DNA of 26,796 bases from positions 1-26,796 of the forward strand of contig CAVFQD010000019.1 of the NCBI GenBank assembly GCA_963624605.1, in the 5' to 3' direction. Source of the DNA: Fimenecus sp963624605. GTDB lineage: Bacteria; Bacillota; Clostridia; Oscillospirales; Acutalibacteraceae. A program made the translations under genes and the position numbers. The notes below the pieces were generated by a model. It was not told the origin of the DNA, searched no databases, and saw only the letters and a program-made list of their open reading frames with translations. This document shows positions 6,600-14,393 of the stretch, piece after piece; the stretch's first letter is position 1; each line of letters begins with the position of its first letter.

Positions 6600-7778
6600 T
6601 TATTTTATTATCTCATTTTCAAAAGAAATGCAGTTCCTGCCGTGCTCCTTGGCGTTATACATCTGAGCGTCGACCTCCGTTACGGCATCTCTGAACATAA
6701 TCGACGCACCCGTATCCGCATAATACACGCCTATACTTACCGTAACATTTTCGTTAAAATCAGGACATCCGGAAGAAATTTCAAGTCCCTCAACCGAGCA
6801 GCGAAGGTTTTTGAAATATTCCAGCACCTTTTCCTCGGGCTCTCCCGCAATTATTATTATAAATTCCTCTCCGCCGAAGCGACAGGTAATATCGGTCCTG
6901 CGTGGGAAGCACCGCTTTATGCATCCCGCAATTTCCCTCAGACACTCATCGCCCTGTGCATGACCGTACATATCGTTGTATCTCTTAAAATAGTCTATAT
7001 CAAGCATTGCAAAAGCAATCGGTATAGAGTGCGTCTTGCAGTAGTTCCATATTCCGTCAACCGAGCGCTGCATACCCCTGCGGTTAAGAAGCCCCGTAAG
7101 CGGGTCTATCTCCGAAATTCGTTCGAAGCGCTTTGACTCAATCGCTCTGTTCATATAAATGCAATATTTGACATATGAGAGAACAAGCCCTATCAAGGCC
7201 GTTACAAAGCAAAAGACAAACACATTGTATGTGCTTTTCGATACTGTCAGGACAGCCGTCTGAGCCGCCGTAATCAACAGATAATATATAAGCATAGGCT
7301 TAGGCTCAAGCATCGCAAAAAGAGTCAGTGAGAACACGGTCAAAAAAAAGTGACTTATACTGCCCGACCCCACCGTTTCAAAGCCGCTTATAAGGCTTGC
7401 GCAAACGGTATATGCACCCCAATAAAGGTATGTAAAGTATTCCTTCGTTTTATCGCTTGCATTGCCGTCCGGAAGAGTTTTTTCAAAAAATACAAAGGTA
7501 AAGGCGTTAAACAGCAAAAACACAAGACACGAAATGCCGATTGCAAGCTTACAGTACGGATCCGACACCGTGATAATATTATAAACAGAGCTTGAAATCT
7601 CAAACAGCATTACGATAAGCGAAAACGGTATGATGTTGACAAAGCTCATTTTTATCCTTTGGCTCTCAACCTCTCTGTAAACGGAGTCAAGCTTAACATC
7701 CATCCCCACCGAAGAGATTTTGAGGATGTTAAAGAACCGTTTCATTACAGCTCTTAATTCCCTGTTTACATACTTCAT
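6600..7778 (-). CDS. Membrane-bound diguanylate cyclase (GGDEF domain)
   Basis: A 392-residue enzyme predicted to make cyclic di-GMP from two GTP. The N-terminal half has about six membrane helices (roughly residues 45-215). A GGDEF domain begins at DPLTGLLNRRG and contains the metal-binding LDIDYFKRYND segment, the active-site GGEEF at about 302-306 and, five residues before it, an intact RxxD inhibitory site (RRTD, 293-296), so product feedback is expected. No EAL domain is present. The membrane part has no recognised sensory domain name and probably senses an unknown cue. The start is uncertain: the site before 7778 is weak, and a second ATG 11 codons downstream is an alternative. A good promoter lies at 7814-7842. 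Confidence 0.92.
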   Translation of the reverse strand: MKYVNRELRAVMKRFFNILKISSVGMDVKLDSVYREVESQRIKMSFVNIIPFSLIVMLFEISSSVYNIITVSDPYCKLAIGISCLVFLLFNAFTFVFFEKTLPDGNASDKTKEYFTYLYWGAYTVCASLISGFETVGSGSISHFFLTVFSLTLFAMLEPKPMLIYYLLITAAQTAVLTVSKSTYNVFVFCFVTALIGLVLSYVKYCIYMNRAIESKRFERISEIDPLTGLLNRRGMQRSVDGIWNYCKTHSIPIAFAMLDIDYFKRYNDMYGHAQGDECLREIAGCIKRCFPRRTDITCRFGGEEFIIIIAGEPEEKVLEYFKNLRCSVEGLEISSGCPDFNENVTVSIGVYYADTGASIMFRDAVTEVDAQMYNAKEHGRNCISFENEIIK

Positions 7779-7813
7779 TTTTCACAAATACCGCCGTATC
7801 TTTTATTTAGTAT

Positions 7814-7842
7814 ATTATACTTGCTCTTACCGATGTTTTCAA
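7814..7842 (-). promoter_or_regulatory. Promoter of the diguanylate cyclase gene
   Basis: Minus-strand TTGAAA (7837-7842), 17-base spacer, perfect TATAAT (7814-7819). The leader is only about 30 bases. Confidence 0.75.
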
Positions 7843-7928
7843 CATTTTTTTGTAACACACCGTCAACACTTCCATAAAATGGTAATGAAGTTTTTCAAAC
7901 TCAATACTTATCACAGGAGGAATTACTT

Positions 7929-8768
7929 ATGTCAGAGAATAAGGCTTGTTGCAACAACAATATTCCCGGCAAAATCAGAGAAGCCGTCTGCATTGATACA
8001 AACCGTGTTTACGACTCCTGCGCCGACAAGGACTGCCTTGCCGACCTGCGGGTTTATTTTCCGGACGCGGCGCAGAATGTCATCAACAACTGTGTAAATG
8101 TAAAACTCAGAAGTGCGGATATAATCAACTGCATTATTGATGTGGAAAAAGTGCCGTTCAACAAGGGCTGTTATACCGTTGATATCACATTTTTCTTCAA
8201 GGTTGCCGTTGAAGCATACACATCAGGCAGTCTTGCTCCCGTTACGGTATACGGTCTTACAACCTTTTCGAAGAAATGCGTTCTCTTCGGAAGCGACGGC
8301 ACGGTAAAGGTATATTCTTCGGAATACACCGCAGACGCAAACGATGACCAGCTTATTTCCACCAACACAAATCCCCGTGCGAAGGTACAGGTGGCGGAGC
8401 CTATCGCCCTCGACGCAAAGCTCTGCCGTCCGTGCGACTGCTGCTGTACGCTCAGCAACTCAAGCGTTTCGCTTCCCGGTTGCATCAGGCGAGCGTTTTC
8501 AGATGAATTCTCCGAGGACCTTTTCAGCCGCCAGCAGGAAAAAGCGGTTGCCGTAACTCTCGGACTTTTCACAATAGTTCAGCTTGAAAGAGATGTTCAG
8601 ATGCTCATTCCCGCATACGATTTCTGCATACCCAATAAGGAATGCAACTGCAACACCGACGACCCGTGCGAAACCTTCAGAAAAATCAAATTCCCCGTTG
8701 ACGAATTCTTCCCGCCGAAGAACGCTTGCAGCAGCGAGTGTAATTGCAGCTGCAACAACGGAGCTTAA
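7929..8768 (+). CDS. Cysteine-rich conserved protein of unknown function, 279 aa
   Basis: I recognise the type (a clostridial protein opening with a conserved VCIDTNRVYDSCADKDCL segment) but no assigned function. It has no signal peptide or membrane helix. The middle is beta-rich (about 55-220) with paired strands such as CYTVDITFFFKV. Cysteines cluster in three places: the N-terminus (ACCNN), a central CRPCDCCC at about 168-175, and a C-terminal tail with ECNCN and ECNCSCNN. Such Cys clusters and a beta core recall spore-coat or metal-binding surface proteins, but that is inference. AGGAGG sits nine bases before the ATG, and a hairpin terminator follows, so it is a single-gene unit. Confidence 0.8.
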   Translation: MSENKACCNNNIPGKIREAVCIDTNRVYDSCADKDCLADLRVYFPDAAQNVINNCVNVKLRSADIINCIIDVEKVPFNKGCYTVDITFFFKVAVEAYTSGSLAPVTVYGLTTFSKKCVLFGSDGTVKVYSSEYTADANDDQLISTNTNPRAKVQVAEPIALDAKLCRPCDCCCTLSNSSVSLPGCIRRAFSDEFSEDLFSRQQEKAVAVTLGLFTIVQLERDVQMLIPAYDFCIPNKECNCNTDDPCETFRKIKFPVDEFFPPKNACSSECNCSCNNGA

Positions 8769-8776
8769 AACCGAAG

Positions 8777-8800
8777 CCGTCGAGCAATCGACGGTTTTTT
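8777..8800 (+). terminator. Rho-independent terminator of the cysteine-rich protein gene
   Basis: CCGTCGA - gcaa - TCGACGG stem directly followed by six T residues, eight bases after the stop codon. Confidence 0.92.
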
Positions 8801-8812
8801 GTTTGATGTTTA

Positions 8813-8841
8813 TTGACACTACACGCCTAAAAAGGTATTAT
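8813..8841 (+). promoter_or_regulatory. Consensus SigA promoter for the HAD gene and its leader
   Basis: TTGACA (8813-8818), 17-base spacer, TATTAT (8836-8841). Predicted transcription start is about 8848, leaving a leader of about 174 bases. Confidence 0.85.
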
Positions 8842-8847
8842 ACTATG

Positions 8848-9021
8848 TACGGAGGCGATAGTGTGAAAAATCACACTATCGTAATTACAGTGCACTCAAA
8901 ATTTGCCTTCGGCATAATTTTGAGATGGCTAAAATCACCACTTACGCCTGTCCGGGCAATGTAGGTTAATCAGGTGATTTTCAGTAAACTTTTTATTGCC
9001 CGAAAGGCCATGGTGATTAAC
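8848..9021 (+). promoter_or_regulatory. Structured 5' leader, candidate riboswitch or RNA-based translational control
   Basis: Two perfect hairpins come first: 8856-8866/8871-8881 (11 bp, AAAA loop) and 8895-8903/8916-8924 with an inner TGCC/GGCA stem. After these, several exact pairings compete or cross: 8931-8939 with 8973-8981 (9 bp), 8953-8960 with 8995-9002 (8 bp), 8965-8972 with 9014-9021 (8 bp), and 8933-8940 with 9011-9018 (8 bp). The last two would bury GGTGAT (9012-9017), the likely ribosome binding site of the HAD gene. There is no poly-T after any stem, so control would act on translation. I could not match it to a known riboswitch class. Confidence 0.6.
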
Positions 9022-9621
9022 ATGACAGTATATGATTTTGACAACACAATATACGACGGAGAAAGCGGCTTCGACTTCTTTTTGTACTACCTAAAAAAGT
9101 ATCCAAAGGAAATCGCAAAATATACACCTAAGTTCGCAGAAGCTTTTTTTAAGTACAAAACGGGCAAGCTTTCGATTTCCGATGTCATAAGCGACTACGG
9201 ATATATACTTAAAGAGTGCTGCGCCAAATTCGACAATATCGAGGAAGAAATAAACAGCTTTTGGGACGAGCACGAAAACAAGATAAAAAGCTTTTATGAC
9301 AAAATCCGCAAGGACGATGATGTTATACTTTCGGCGTGCCCTGTCGTGATACTCAGGGAGATATGCCGAAGAATAGGTATTAAAAACTATATCGGCACAG
9401 AGGTTGACATTGAAACCGGCGAAATTCAAAAAATATGCTACCGTGAGAACAAGATAAAAATGTTCAAGGAAGTTTACGGCGACATTGAAATCGACGAATT
9501 CTATACCGATTCCATAAACGACAAGCCTTTTATGGACATTGCAAGAGATGTGTACTTCGTCACGGGCGACAGGATAGAAAAGCTCAAAACAAACGGTGTT
9601 TATTTAAGGGAATTAAAGTGA
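9022..9621 (+). CDS. HAD-superfamily phosphatase, subfamily IB (SerB-like)
   Basis: A 199-residue cytoplasmic phosphohydrolase. Motif I is at the very N-terminus, YDFDNTIYDGES (nucleophile D5, acid D7). A helical cap follows (about 15-95). Motif II is the serine in LSACP, a lysine lies near ENKIKMFKE, and motif IV is TDSINDKPFMD. The order and spacing fit IB-type enzymes that act on small phosphomonoesters such as phosphoserine; substrate unknown. The ATG at 9022 is chosen because it directly precedes motif I and follows GGTGAT; upstream in-frame starts (GTG 8974, ATG 9010) would run through the structured leader. It is a single-gene unit with a long leader and a terminator. Confidence 0.85.
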   Translation: MTVYDFDNTIYDGESGFDFFLYYLKKYPKEIAKYTPKFAEAFFKYKTGKLSISDVISDYGYILKECCAKFDNIEEEINSFWDEHENKIKSFYDKIRKDDDVILSACPVVILREICRRIGIKNYIGTEVDIETGEIQKICYRENKIKMFKEVYGDIEIDEFYTDSINDKPFMDIARDVYFVTGDRIEKLKTNGVYLRELK

Positions 9622-9636
9622 TATAAAGCATATGAC

Positions 9637-9665
9637 AAACGGGACAGCCTTGCTGTCCCGTTTTT
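9637..9665. terminator. Bidirectional terminator between convergent genes
   Basis: A 12-bp stem (AAACGGGACAGC with its complement) and a three-base loop, flanked by A-rich sequence on the left and five T residues on the right. It serves the HAD gene on the plus strand and the sulfatase-maturase gene on the minus strand. Confidence 0.9.
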
Positions 9666-10770
9666 AATACTGTGAAAGTCTGAAAAGAGTGCCGAGAGAA
9701 TGTTCAAAAAACATCCTGTAGCTCTCACAAAAGCGGTTCTTGCCCGATACTCCGTTTTCATCGAGCGGTTCGCAGTAACGCTTACAGCCGTTGCGGCAAA
9801 TCGGAAAATACTCACAGCATCTGCATTCCTCGGGCTTTTCCCTTGAGCGTTCTACAAAGCCCGTCTCCTCACGCCGCCTGTCGAGGTCCTCAAATGTATT
9901 TTCGTTGACATTTCCGAGCTTTAATTCGTCAAGCACATAGAAGTCGCAAGGATAAACGCTGCCGTCCGCCTCGACAACATACTGGAACGAGCACACGCCC
10001 GAAAACCCGCAGCTTTCGGGAGGCATGCCCCGAAGCATCATAACATAGTTTTCAAACTGTCTTATGCTCACCGGGTCGTTTGTGCGTATATCCCGAACCC
10101 ATAAATCAAAGATAACATTTAAGAACCTGCCGTATCGCTCAGGAGTGAGAGTGAAGTCAAATTTTTCATTCGGTGCGTCGATAGGATTAAGGCAGGGTAT
10201 AAACTGCAAATACCTGTACCCGCGCTTCTTGTATTCGTTGTAAACCGCCTGTCCCGAGCGTGCAACCGCATTTGTAACCACGGTCAGTATGTTAAAATCA
10301 ACCTTGTGCTTTTCAAGCTTTTTTGCCGCTTCGGTTACCCTTGTAAATGTGCCATTGCCCGAAGCGTCCACACGGTAGAGGTCGTGAAGCTCCTTTGTTG
10401 CGTCAAGCGACAGACCCACAAGGAAGCCGTGATTTTTGAAGAAGTCCGCCCATTCGTCGTTTACAACATAACCGTTTGTCTGTATCGCATAGTTTATTTT
10501 AAGCGAATTTTTGTTGTGCTTTTTTACGCAGTCGACAAAGAACCTGTAAAAATCAAGTCCGATAAGCGTCGGCTCTCCGCCCTGAAACATAAAGGTAATT
10601 TCCCTTTCGGCAAACAAAAGCGCCTTTTTGATTAAATTTTCGGCGGTTTCCGAATTCATAAAACCGAGCTTTTCGCAGTGCTTTTGCGCTATATCCTCAT
10701 AGAAGCAATATTTACAGCGCATATTACAGTTGCCGGACGACGGCTTAATCAGCAGACACAAGCTTTTCAT
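9664..10770 (-). CDS. anSME: Anaerobic sulfatase-maturating enzyme (radical SAM/SPASM)
   Basis: A 368-residue radical SAM enzyme that oxidises an active-site Cys or Ser of sulfatases to formylglycine without oxygen. The CxxxCxxC cluster is C15, C19 and C22 (CNMRCKYC). Next come FMFQGGEPTL and a SAM-binding barrel. The SPASM domain starts at CGFSGVC, has VYPCDFYV (the aspartate after the cysteine is the catalytic base in the clostridial enzyme) and ends with CRCCEYFPICRNGCKRYC and a last Cys in RFCESYRMF, giving ligands for two auxiliary [4Fe-4S] clusters. Length fits the family. GGTGAT precedes the ATG. No sulfatase is encoded in the window, so the client is elsewhere. A different peptide-modifying SPASM role cannot be excluded. 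Confidence 0.88.
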   Translation of the reverse strand: MKSLCLLIKPSSGNCNMRCKYCFYEDIAQKHCEKLGFMNSETAENLIKKALLFAEREITFMFQGGEPTLIGLDFYRFFVDCVKKHNKNSLKINYAIQTNGYVVNDEWADFFKNHGFLVGLSLDATKELHDLYRVDASGNGTFTRVTEAAKKLEKHKVDFNILTVVTNAVARSGQAVYNEYKKRGYRYLQFIPCLNPIDAPNEKFDFTLTPERYGRFLNVIFDLWVRDIRTNDPVSIRQFENYVMMLRGMPPESCGFSGVCSFQYVVEADGSVYPCDFYVLDELKLGNVNENTFEDLDRRREETGFVERSREKPEECRCCEYFPICRNGCKRYCEPLDENGVSGKNRFCESYRMFFEHSLGTLFRLSQY

Positions 10771-10845
10771 ATAATCACCGAATTGATTTTACCATATTAT
10801 CGTCTGCGTTTCCACTGTGAGTTTTGCGATTCCGTCATAATTGTG

Positions 10846-10874
10846 TTGAAACTCATTGCGATTTGTGCTATTAT
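10846..10874 (+). promoter_or_regulatory. Promoter of the DtxR-type regulator gene
   Basis: TTGAAA (10846-10851), 17-base spacer, TATTAT (10869-10874). It lies in the divergent interval with the sulfatase-maturase gene. Confidence 0.75.
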
Positions 10875-10898
10875 TTATTTATAAGCGAGGTGTCTCAA

Positions 10899-11264
10899 AT
10901 GCGACTTCAGGAATCGGGAGAAATGTATCTCGAAACAATACTTATACTTTCCAAAAAGAGCAGCAGCGTGCGCTCTATAGATATAAGCGAATATATGTCT
11001 TTTTCAAAGCCGAGCGTCAGCAGAGCGGTGAATCTGCTTAAAGACGGAGGCTATATACTCATCTCCAAGGACGGTTACATAACGCTTACTGCGTCCGGCC
11101 GTGAAATTGCGGAAAAGATATATGAACGCCATACAATCCTTTCGAAGTGCCTTGTCGATCTCGGCGTAAATCCCGAAACGGCGGCTGAGGACGCTTGCAA
11201 AATTGAGCACGATATTTCGGACGAGACCTTCTCGGCGATAAAGAAATATATTGCGGAGCACTGA
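10899..11264 (+). CDS. Short DtxR/MntR-family metal-dependent regulator
   Basis: A 121-residue DNA-binding protein. A winged helix covers residues 1-65 (SIDISEYMSFSKPSVSRAV is the helix-turn-helix) and a helical dimerisation domain the rest. Candidate ligands are M9, C100, E103 and H104, which correspond to the primary site of DtxR (M10, C102, E105, H106) rather than MntR (Asp and Glu). H78 matches DtxR H79, but the other ancillary residues are changed. The C-terminal SH3-like domain of DtxR is missing. An iron-responsive repressor is therefore inferred. The ATG at 10899 is preceded by GAGGTG. It is divergent from an iron-sulfur enzyme gene, which may be a target. Confidence 0.85.
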   Translation: MRLQESGEMYLETILILSKKSSSVRSIDISEYMSFSKPSVSRAVNLLKDGGYILISKDGYITLTASGREIAEKIYERHTILSKCLVDLGVNPETAAEDACKIEHDISDETFSAIKKYIAEH

Positions 11265-11280
11265 TTTGCAAATATTATCA

Positions 11281-11313
11281 GGACCTGTTCAGTCGGCTGA
11301 GCAGGTCCTTTTT
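11281..11313 (+). terminator. Rho-independent terminator of the DtxR-type gene
   Basis: GGACCTG...CAGGTCC stem extended by TCAG/CTGA with one mismatch and a TCGG loop, followed by five T residues. Confidence 0.9.
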
Positions 11314-11325
11314 ATATACCGTTAT

Positions 11326-12687
11326 TTATAAAGTAACTCCGTCCTTAAAAATTGCGATTTCACGGTAACCGTTTTTCTCGCTTTCGGTCAGTTTTCCGTT
11401 TGCCGTGTCGATTATAAGCGAAAACAGCTCTTCGTCCGTTCCCGACTGTGCGTCAAAATCAATCCAATGCGGCTTTTTACGGTAAAGCGCAGTGTTTGTG
11501 GATATTTTTACAGTCGGCACGGGAGCTCCGAGCGGCGTGCCCCTGCCCGTTGAAAACAGTATCATATGGCAACCCGAAGCCGCAAGGTCGGTTACGGCAA
11601 CCATATCGTTTCCCGGACCCCAAAGCAGGGAAAGTCCCTGTTTTTTTACTTTTTCGGCATAGCCGAGGACATCGACTACAGGCGAATGTCCGCCCTTTTG
11701 AACACAGCCGAGGGATTTTTCCTCAAGCGTGGTAATTCCGCCCGCCTTGTTACCGGGAGACGGATTTTCGCTTATCGGCTGACCGTGTGAAATGAAATAT
11801 TCCTTAAAGCCGTTTATCATAGAAACCGTTTTTTCGAAAACAGCTTCGTTAACACAGCGGTTCATAAGTATCTGCTCCGCACCGAACATTTCGGGCACTT
11901 CCGTGAGCACTGCGCAAGCACCCATTGAAACGAGCCTGTCCGCCGTTCTGCCTATCATCGGATTGGCTGTTATTCCCGAAAGGCCGTCGCTTCCGCCGCA
12001 TTTGAGTCCGATTTTAAGCATAGAAGCGGGAACCTCCTGCCTTGCGTCCTTTGCGGCTCTCGCTTTTAATTCCTCTATAAGCCTTACGCCCTCGGAGATT
12101 TCGTCCTCGCAGTCCTGAACATTCAGAAATCTGACGCGCTCCTTGTCATACTCTCCGAGCACCGCTTTGAGGCTTTCAATATTGTTATTTTCACAGCCGA
12201 GCCCGAGCACAAGCACTCCGCCTGCGTTGGGGTGGGTTATGAGCGACGCCAAAACCTTTTGAGTGTTCTCAAAATCTCCGCCGAGTTGACTGCATCCGTA
12301 CGGATGCGAAAACGAAAACGCACCCGTTCTCCGAGCCAATATCTCCGCAGTCTTGTTCACGCAGCCTACGGTGTTTATTATAAAAATATCGTTTCTTATA
12401 CCTATTTCTCCGTTTTTGCGGACATATGCCGAAATTGTGGCGGGAGATGTTTTTTCAAATTCTGTAAGTGCCTTTTTGTATTTATATTCGGTAATACCCG
12501 ACAGAGCGGTTTTCATATTTTCAGTATGCACCCTGTCGCCCTTTTTGATAAAGTCGGTCGCCTTACCTATCGGATAGCCGTATTTGATAATCTCTTCTCC
12601 GGATTCAATGTTGCGAAGAGCATATTTGTGCCCGTTGTCGAGGTTGACCTTAACATTATCTCTTTCGTTTATAACGACAAAACCCAT
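11326..12687 (-). CDS. uxaA: Altronate dehydratase (UxaA family)
   Basis: A 453-residue enzyme dehydrating D-altronate to 2-keto-3-deoxy-D-gluconate in galacturonate breakdown. A short N-terminal SAF-type domain (about 1-70, GFVVINERDNVKVNLDNGHKYALR) is followed by the iron-dependent UxaA catalytic region, including RKNGEIGIRNDIFIINTVGCVN, HPYGCSQLGGD, LKCGGSDGLSGITANP and GAPVPTVKISTN. It is somewhat shorter than the approximately 495-residue E. coli enzyme, with all family blocks present. AAAGGAGG precedes the ATG, which lies 19 bases inside the end of uxaB, so the two are translationally coupled. UxaC, KdgK and KdgA are not in the window. Confidence 0.92.
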   Translation of the reverse strand: MGFVVINERDNVKVNLDNGHKYALRNIESGEEIIKYGYPIGKATDFIKKGDRVHTENMKTALSGITEYKYKKALTEFEKTSPATISAYVRKNGEIGIRNDIFIINTVGCVNKTAEILARRTGAFSFSHPYGCSQLGGDFENTQKVLASLITHPNAGGVLVLGLGCENNNIESLKAVLGEYDKERVRFLNVQDCEDEISEGVRLIEELKARAAKDARQEVPASMLKIGLKCGGSDGLSGITANPMIGRTADRLVSMGACAVLTEVPEMFGAEQILMNRCVNEAVFEKTVSMINGFKEYFISHGQPISENPSPGNKAGGITTLEEKSLGCVQKGGHSPVVDVLGYAEKVKKQGLSLLWGPGNDMVAVTDLAASGCHMILFSTGRGTPLGAPVPTVKISTNTALYRKKPHWIDFDAQSGTDEELFSLIIDTANGKLTESEKNGYREIAIFKDGVTL

Positions 12688-13997
12688 CCGAGCGCCTCCT
12701 TTATTCCGAGTGTTTCTATTTTACCGTAGCAAAGCTGTACGGCAGGCAAAAGATACGATATATCCTTGCCCCACAGTTCGGCATTTTCAAGAATATCGCC
12801 GAGACTGTTTTCTTTGATATAATCGACAGCCGCCTTGACATCCTTCGGCTCAAAGGTCTTATAGTAATAAACAAGGCTCGCAAGCGAAAAGCACAGCGGT
12901 ACGGGAGGCTCTCCGCCCTTGTTTACCGTATCGTCAACCGTCGGCAGAACCCTTGCGGAAAATTTGCTTACGGAATTGAGTGAAATCGACTCCCAACGGT
13001 GTGCAAGATACGGGTTGCGGAAGCGTTCGAGCACAGCCTTTGCAAAATTCAGATTGCTTTCGTTTTCACCGAGCACGGGTAAGATACAGCCGTACAGACA
13101 GGCATTCAGAAATTCAGATAATTGCTTATCGGCAACCGCTTCGCTGACCGTTTCAACATTACACAGCAGTGCAGGAAAAACAAGCGAGGTATGCGAGCCG
13201 TTGAGCACCCTGACCTTACGCTTTTTGTACTGCGACACACTGTCTGTCCATATAACATTCACTCCTCCCTTTTCAAGAGGAAGCTCATTTTCAAAATTGC
13301 CCTCGATAACCCACAGATGATACGGTTCAGCAACATCCAAGAGCATATCACTCTCGCCTATGCGTTCAAACAGCTTTTCGCTCTCGCTTTTCGGAAAGCC
13401 CGAAACAATGCGGTCGACAAGCGTGTTGCAAAAGCTGTTTTCGCCGACAACCCACCGTGTAAAATCCTCCCCGAGCGCCCACTGCTCGGCATATTTGAGC
13501 ACGCAGGCTTTGAGTTCGTCTGCGTTGTTGTCGATAAGCTCGCAAGCAAGGATTATAAAGCCTCCGAGCCCGGACTTAAAGCGTTCAAAGAGAAGCCTTG
13601 TAAGCTTTCCCGTGAACGAGCTCTGCGGCTTGTCGGAAAATTCGCAGGAGCTGTCATATACAATTCCCGCCTCAGTCGTATTGGAAACAATAAATCTCAT
13701 ATCGGGGTTATGTGCAAGGCTTAAAAAGCCGTCAAAATCCGCATTGGCGTTTATACAGCGGCTTATGCAGTCGATTTCACGCACACTGTCAATATTTTCG
13801 CCGTTTTCTACACCCCTTATGAGCAAGTGGTATTTGCCGTTTTGAGCGTTGATTGTATCGCCCGTCTTTGACGAGGTTGACTGCACAATGACAACCGAGC
13901 CGTCAAAAAGCCGTTTTTTATTCAAAGTATCAACAAATGCGTCCGCAAACGCCCTCAAAAAGTTTCCGCTTCCGAACTGAATTATTCTCTCTATCAT
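12669..13997 (-). CDS. uxaB: Tagaturonate reductase (mannitol dehydrogenase family)
   Basis: A 442-residue NAD-dependent oxidoreductase reducing D-tagaturonate to D-altronate. The N-terminal Rossmann segment is IIQFGSGNFLRAFADAF. The family-typical VSNTTEAGI block follows, and the C-terminal substrate domain begins near VRVLNGSHTSLVFPALL. Length and motifs fit UxaB rather than fructuronate reductase UxuB, mainly because its partner gene is uxaA. The ATG at 13997 is chosen because GGAG lies six bases upstream; the frame extends 12 codons further without a site. It is the first gene of uxaB-uxaA. The region upstream has an extended -10 promoter and a dyad. Confidence 0.9.
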   Translation of the reverse strand: MIERIIQFGSGNFLRAFADAFVDTLNKKRLFDGSVVIVQSTSSKTGDTINAQNGKYHLLIRGVENGENIDSVREIDCISRCINANADFDGFLSLAHNPDMRFIVSNTTEAGIVYDSSCEFSDKPQSSFTGKLTRLLFERFKSGLGGFIILACELIDNNADELKACVLKYAEQWALGEDFTRWVVGENSFCNTLVDRIVSGFPKSESEKLFERIGESDMLLDVAEPYHLWVIEGNFENELPLEKGGVNVIWTDSVSQYKKRKVRVLNGSHTSLVFPALLCNVETVSEAVADKQLSEFLNACLYGCILPVLGENESNLNFAKAVLERFRNPYLAHRWESISLNSVSKFSARVLPTVDDTVNKGGEPPVPLCFSLASLVYYYKTFEPKDVKAAVDYIKENSLGDILENAELWGKDISYLLPAVQLCYGKIETLGIKEALGWVLSL

Positions 13998-14055
13998 TTT
14001 CTTCTCCATGGTGTTCGCCGAATTTCGGCACATTTTTCTTTGCTCTTGTCATTAC

Positions 14056-14075
14056 AGTATAACACAGGACACCTG
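14056..14075 (-). promoter_or_regulatory. Candidate extended -10 promoter and dyad upstream of uxaB
   Basis: On the minus strand TGTTATACT reads as an extended -10 (TATACT at 14056-14061), with no good -35 at the usual distance. A small dyad, CAGG...CCTG (14065-14075), lies in the spacer. Missing -35 plus a dyad suggests a regulator-dependent promoter; low certainty. Confidence 0.4.
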
Positions 14076-14125
14076 ATTTAGGGTACAAAAGCTATCAAAT
14101 GCATAAAAATTCAAACGCTTTTTCA

Positions 14126-14393
14126 TCAATCCTCTTCACGGTATTTAAGATATTCAATAAACTTCTGCGTGGCGGGGGGCGGGGCGGCTGTTTCTTTTGG
14201 TCGCAAGGCAGAGTTCACGGTAATACGGCACTGCAAGCGGTCTTATCTCCACCTTGTACGGTATTCTTTTGGGTATCATCGACGGCAAAATACCTATTGT
14301 TCCGCCATAGCCGTCAAGTTCCATGCAGCCGTTAAGTATCTCACGCACCATGGGGAGAATTTGCTCGCCGCACTCCGATATAAAATCATAACC
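14126..14393 (-). pseudogene. Frameshifted C-terminal remnant of a LysR-family regulator
   Basis: In one minus-strand frame the segment reads TGGYDFISECGEQIL, then a GGTIGILPSMIPK block and a PYYRELCLATKR block, typical of the end of a LysR substrate-binding domain. A G-rich homopolymer near 14167-14180 shifts the frame. In the next frame the expected ending, TQKFIEYLKYREED, is followed by a stop. Only about 88 residues survive of a protein that is usually about 300 long. The DNA-binding part is absent, and the upstream edge coincides with the large inverted repeat at 14380-14421. The remnant is not functional; it may mark a recombination junction beside the glycan cluster. Confidence 0.65.

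Noticed and set aside
8848..9021. Assignment of the leader to a named riboswitch (fluoride, ZTP, c-di-GMP, preQ1, THF)
   Set aside because: Short resemblances such as GGCGATAG or CGCCTG...GGGCAA do not extend to the conserved cores of those classes.
14154..14351. An apparently complete 65-codon gene
   Set aside because: Its residues match only the end of a LysR substrate-binding domain, the true ending lies in another frame, and the ATG is an internal Met.
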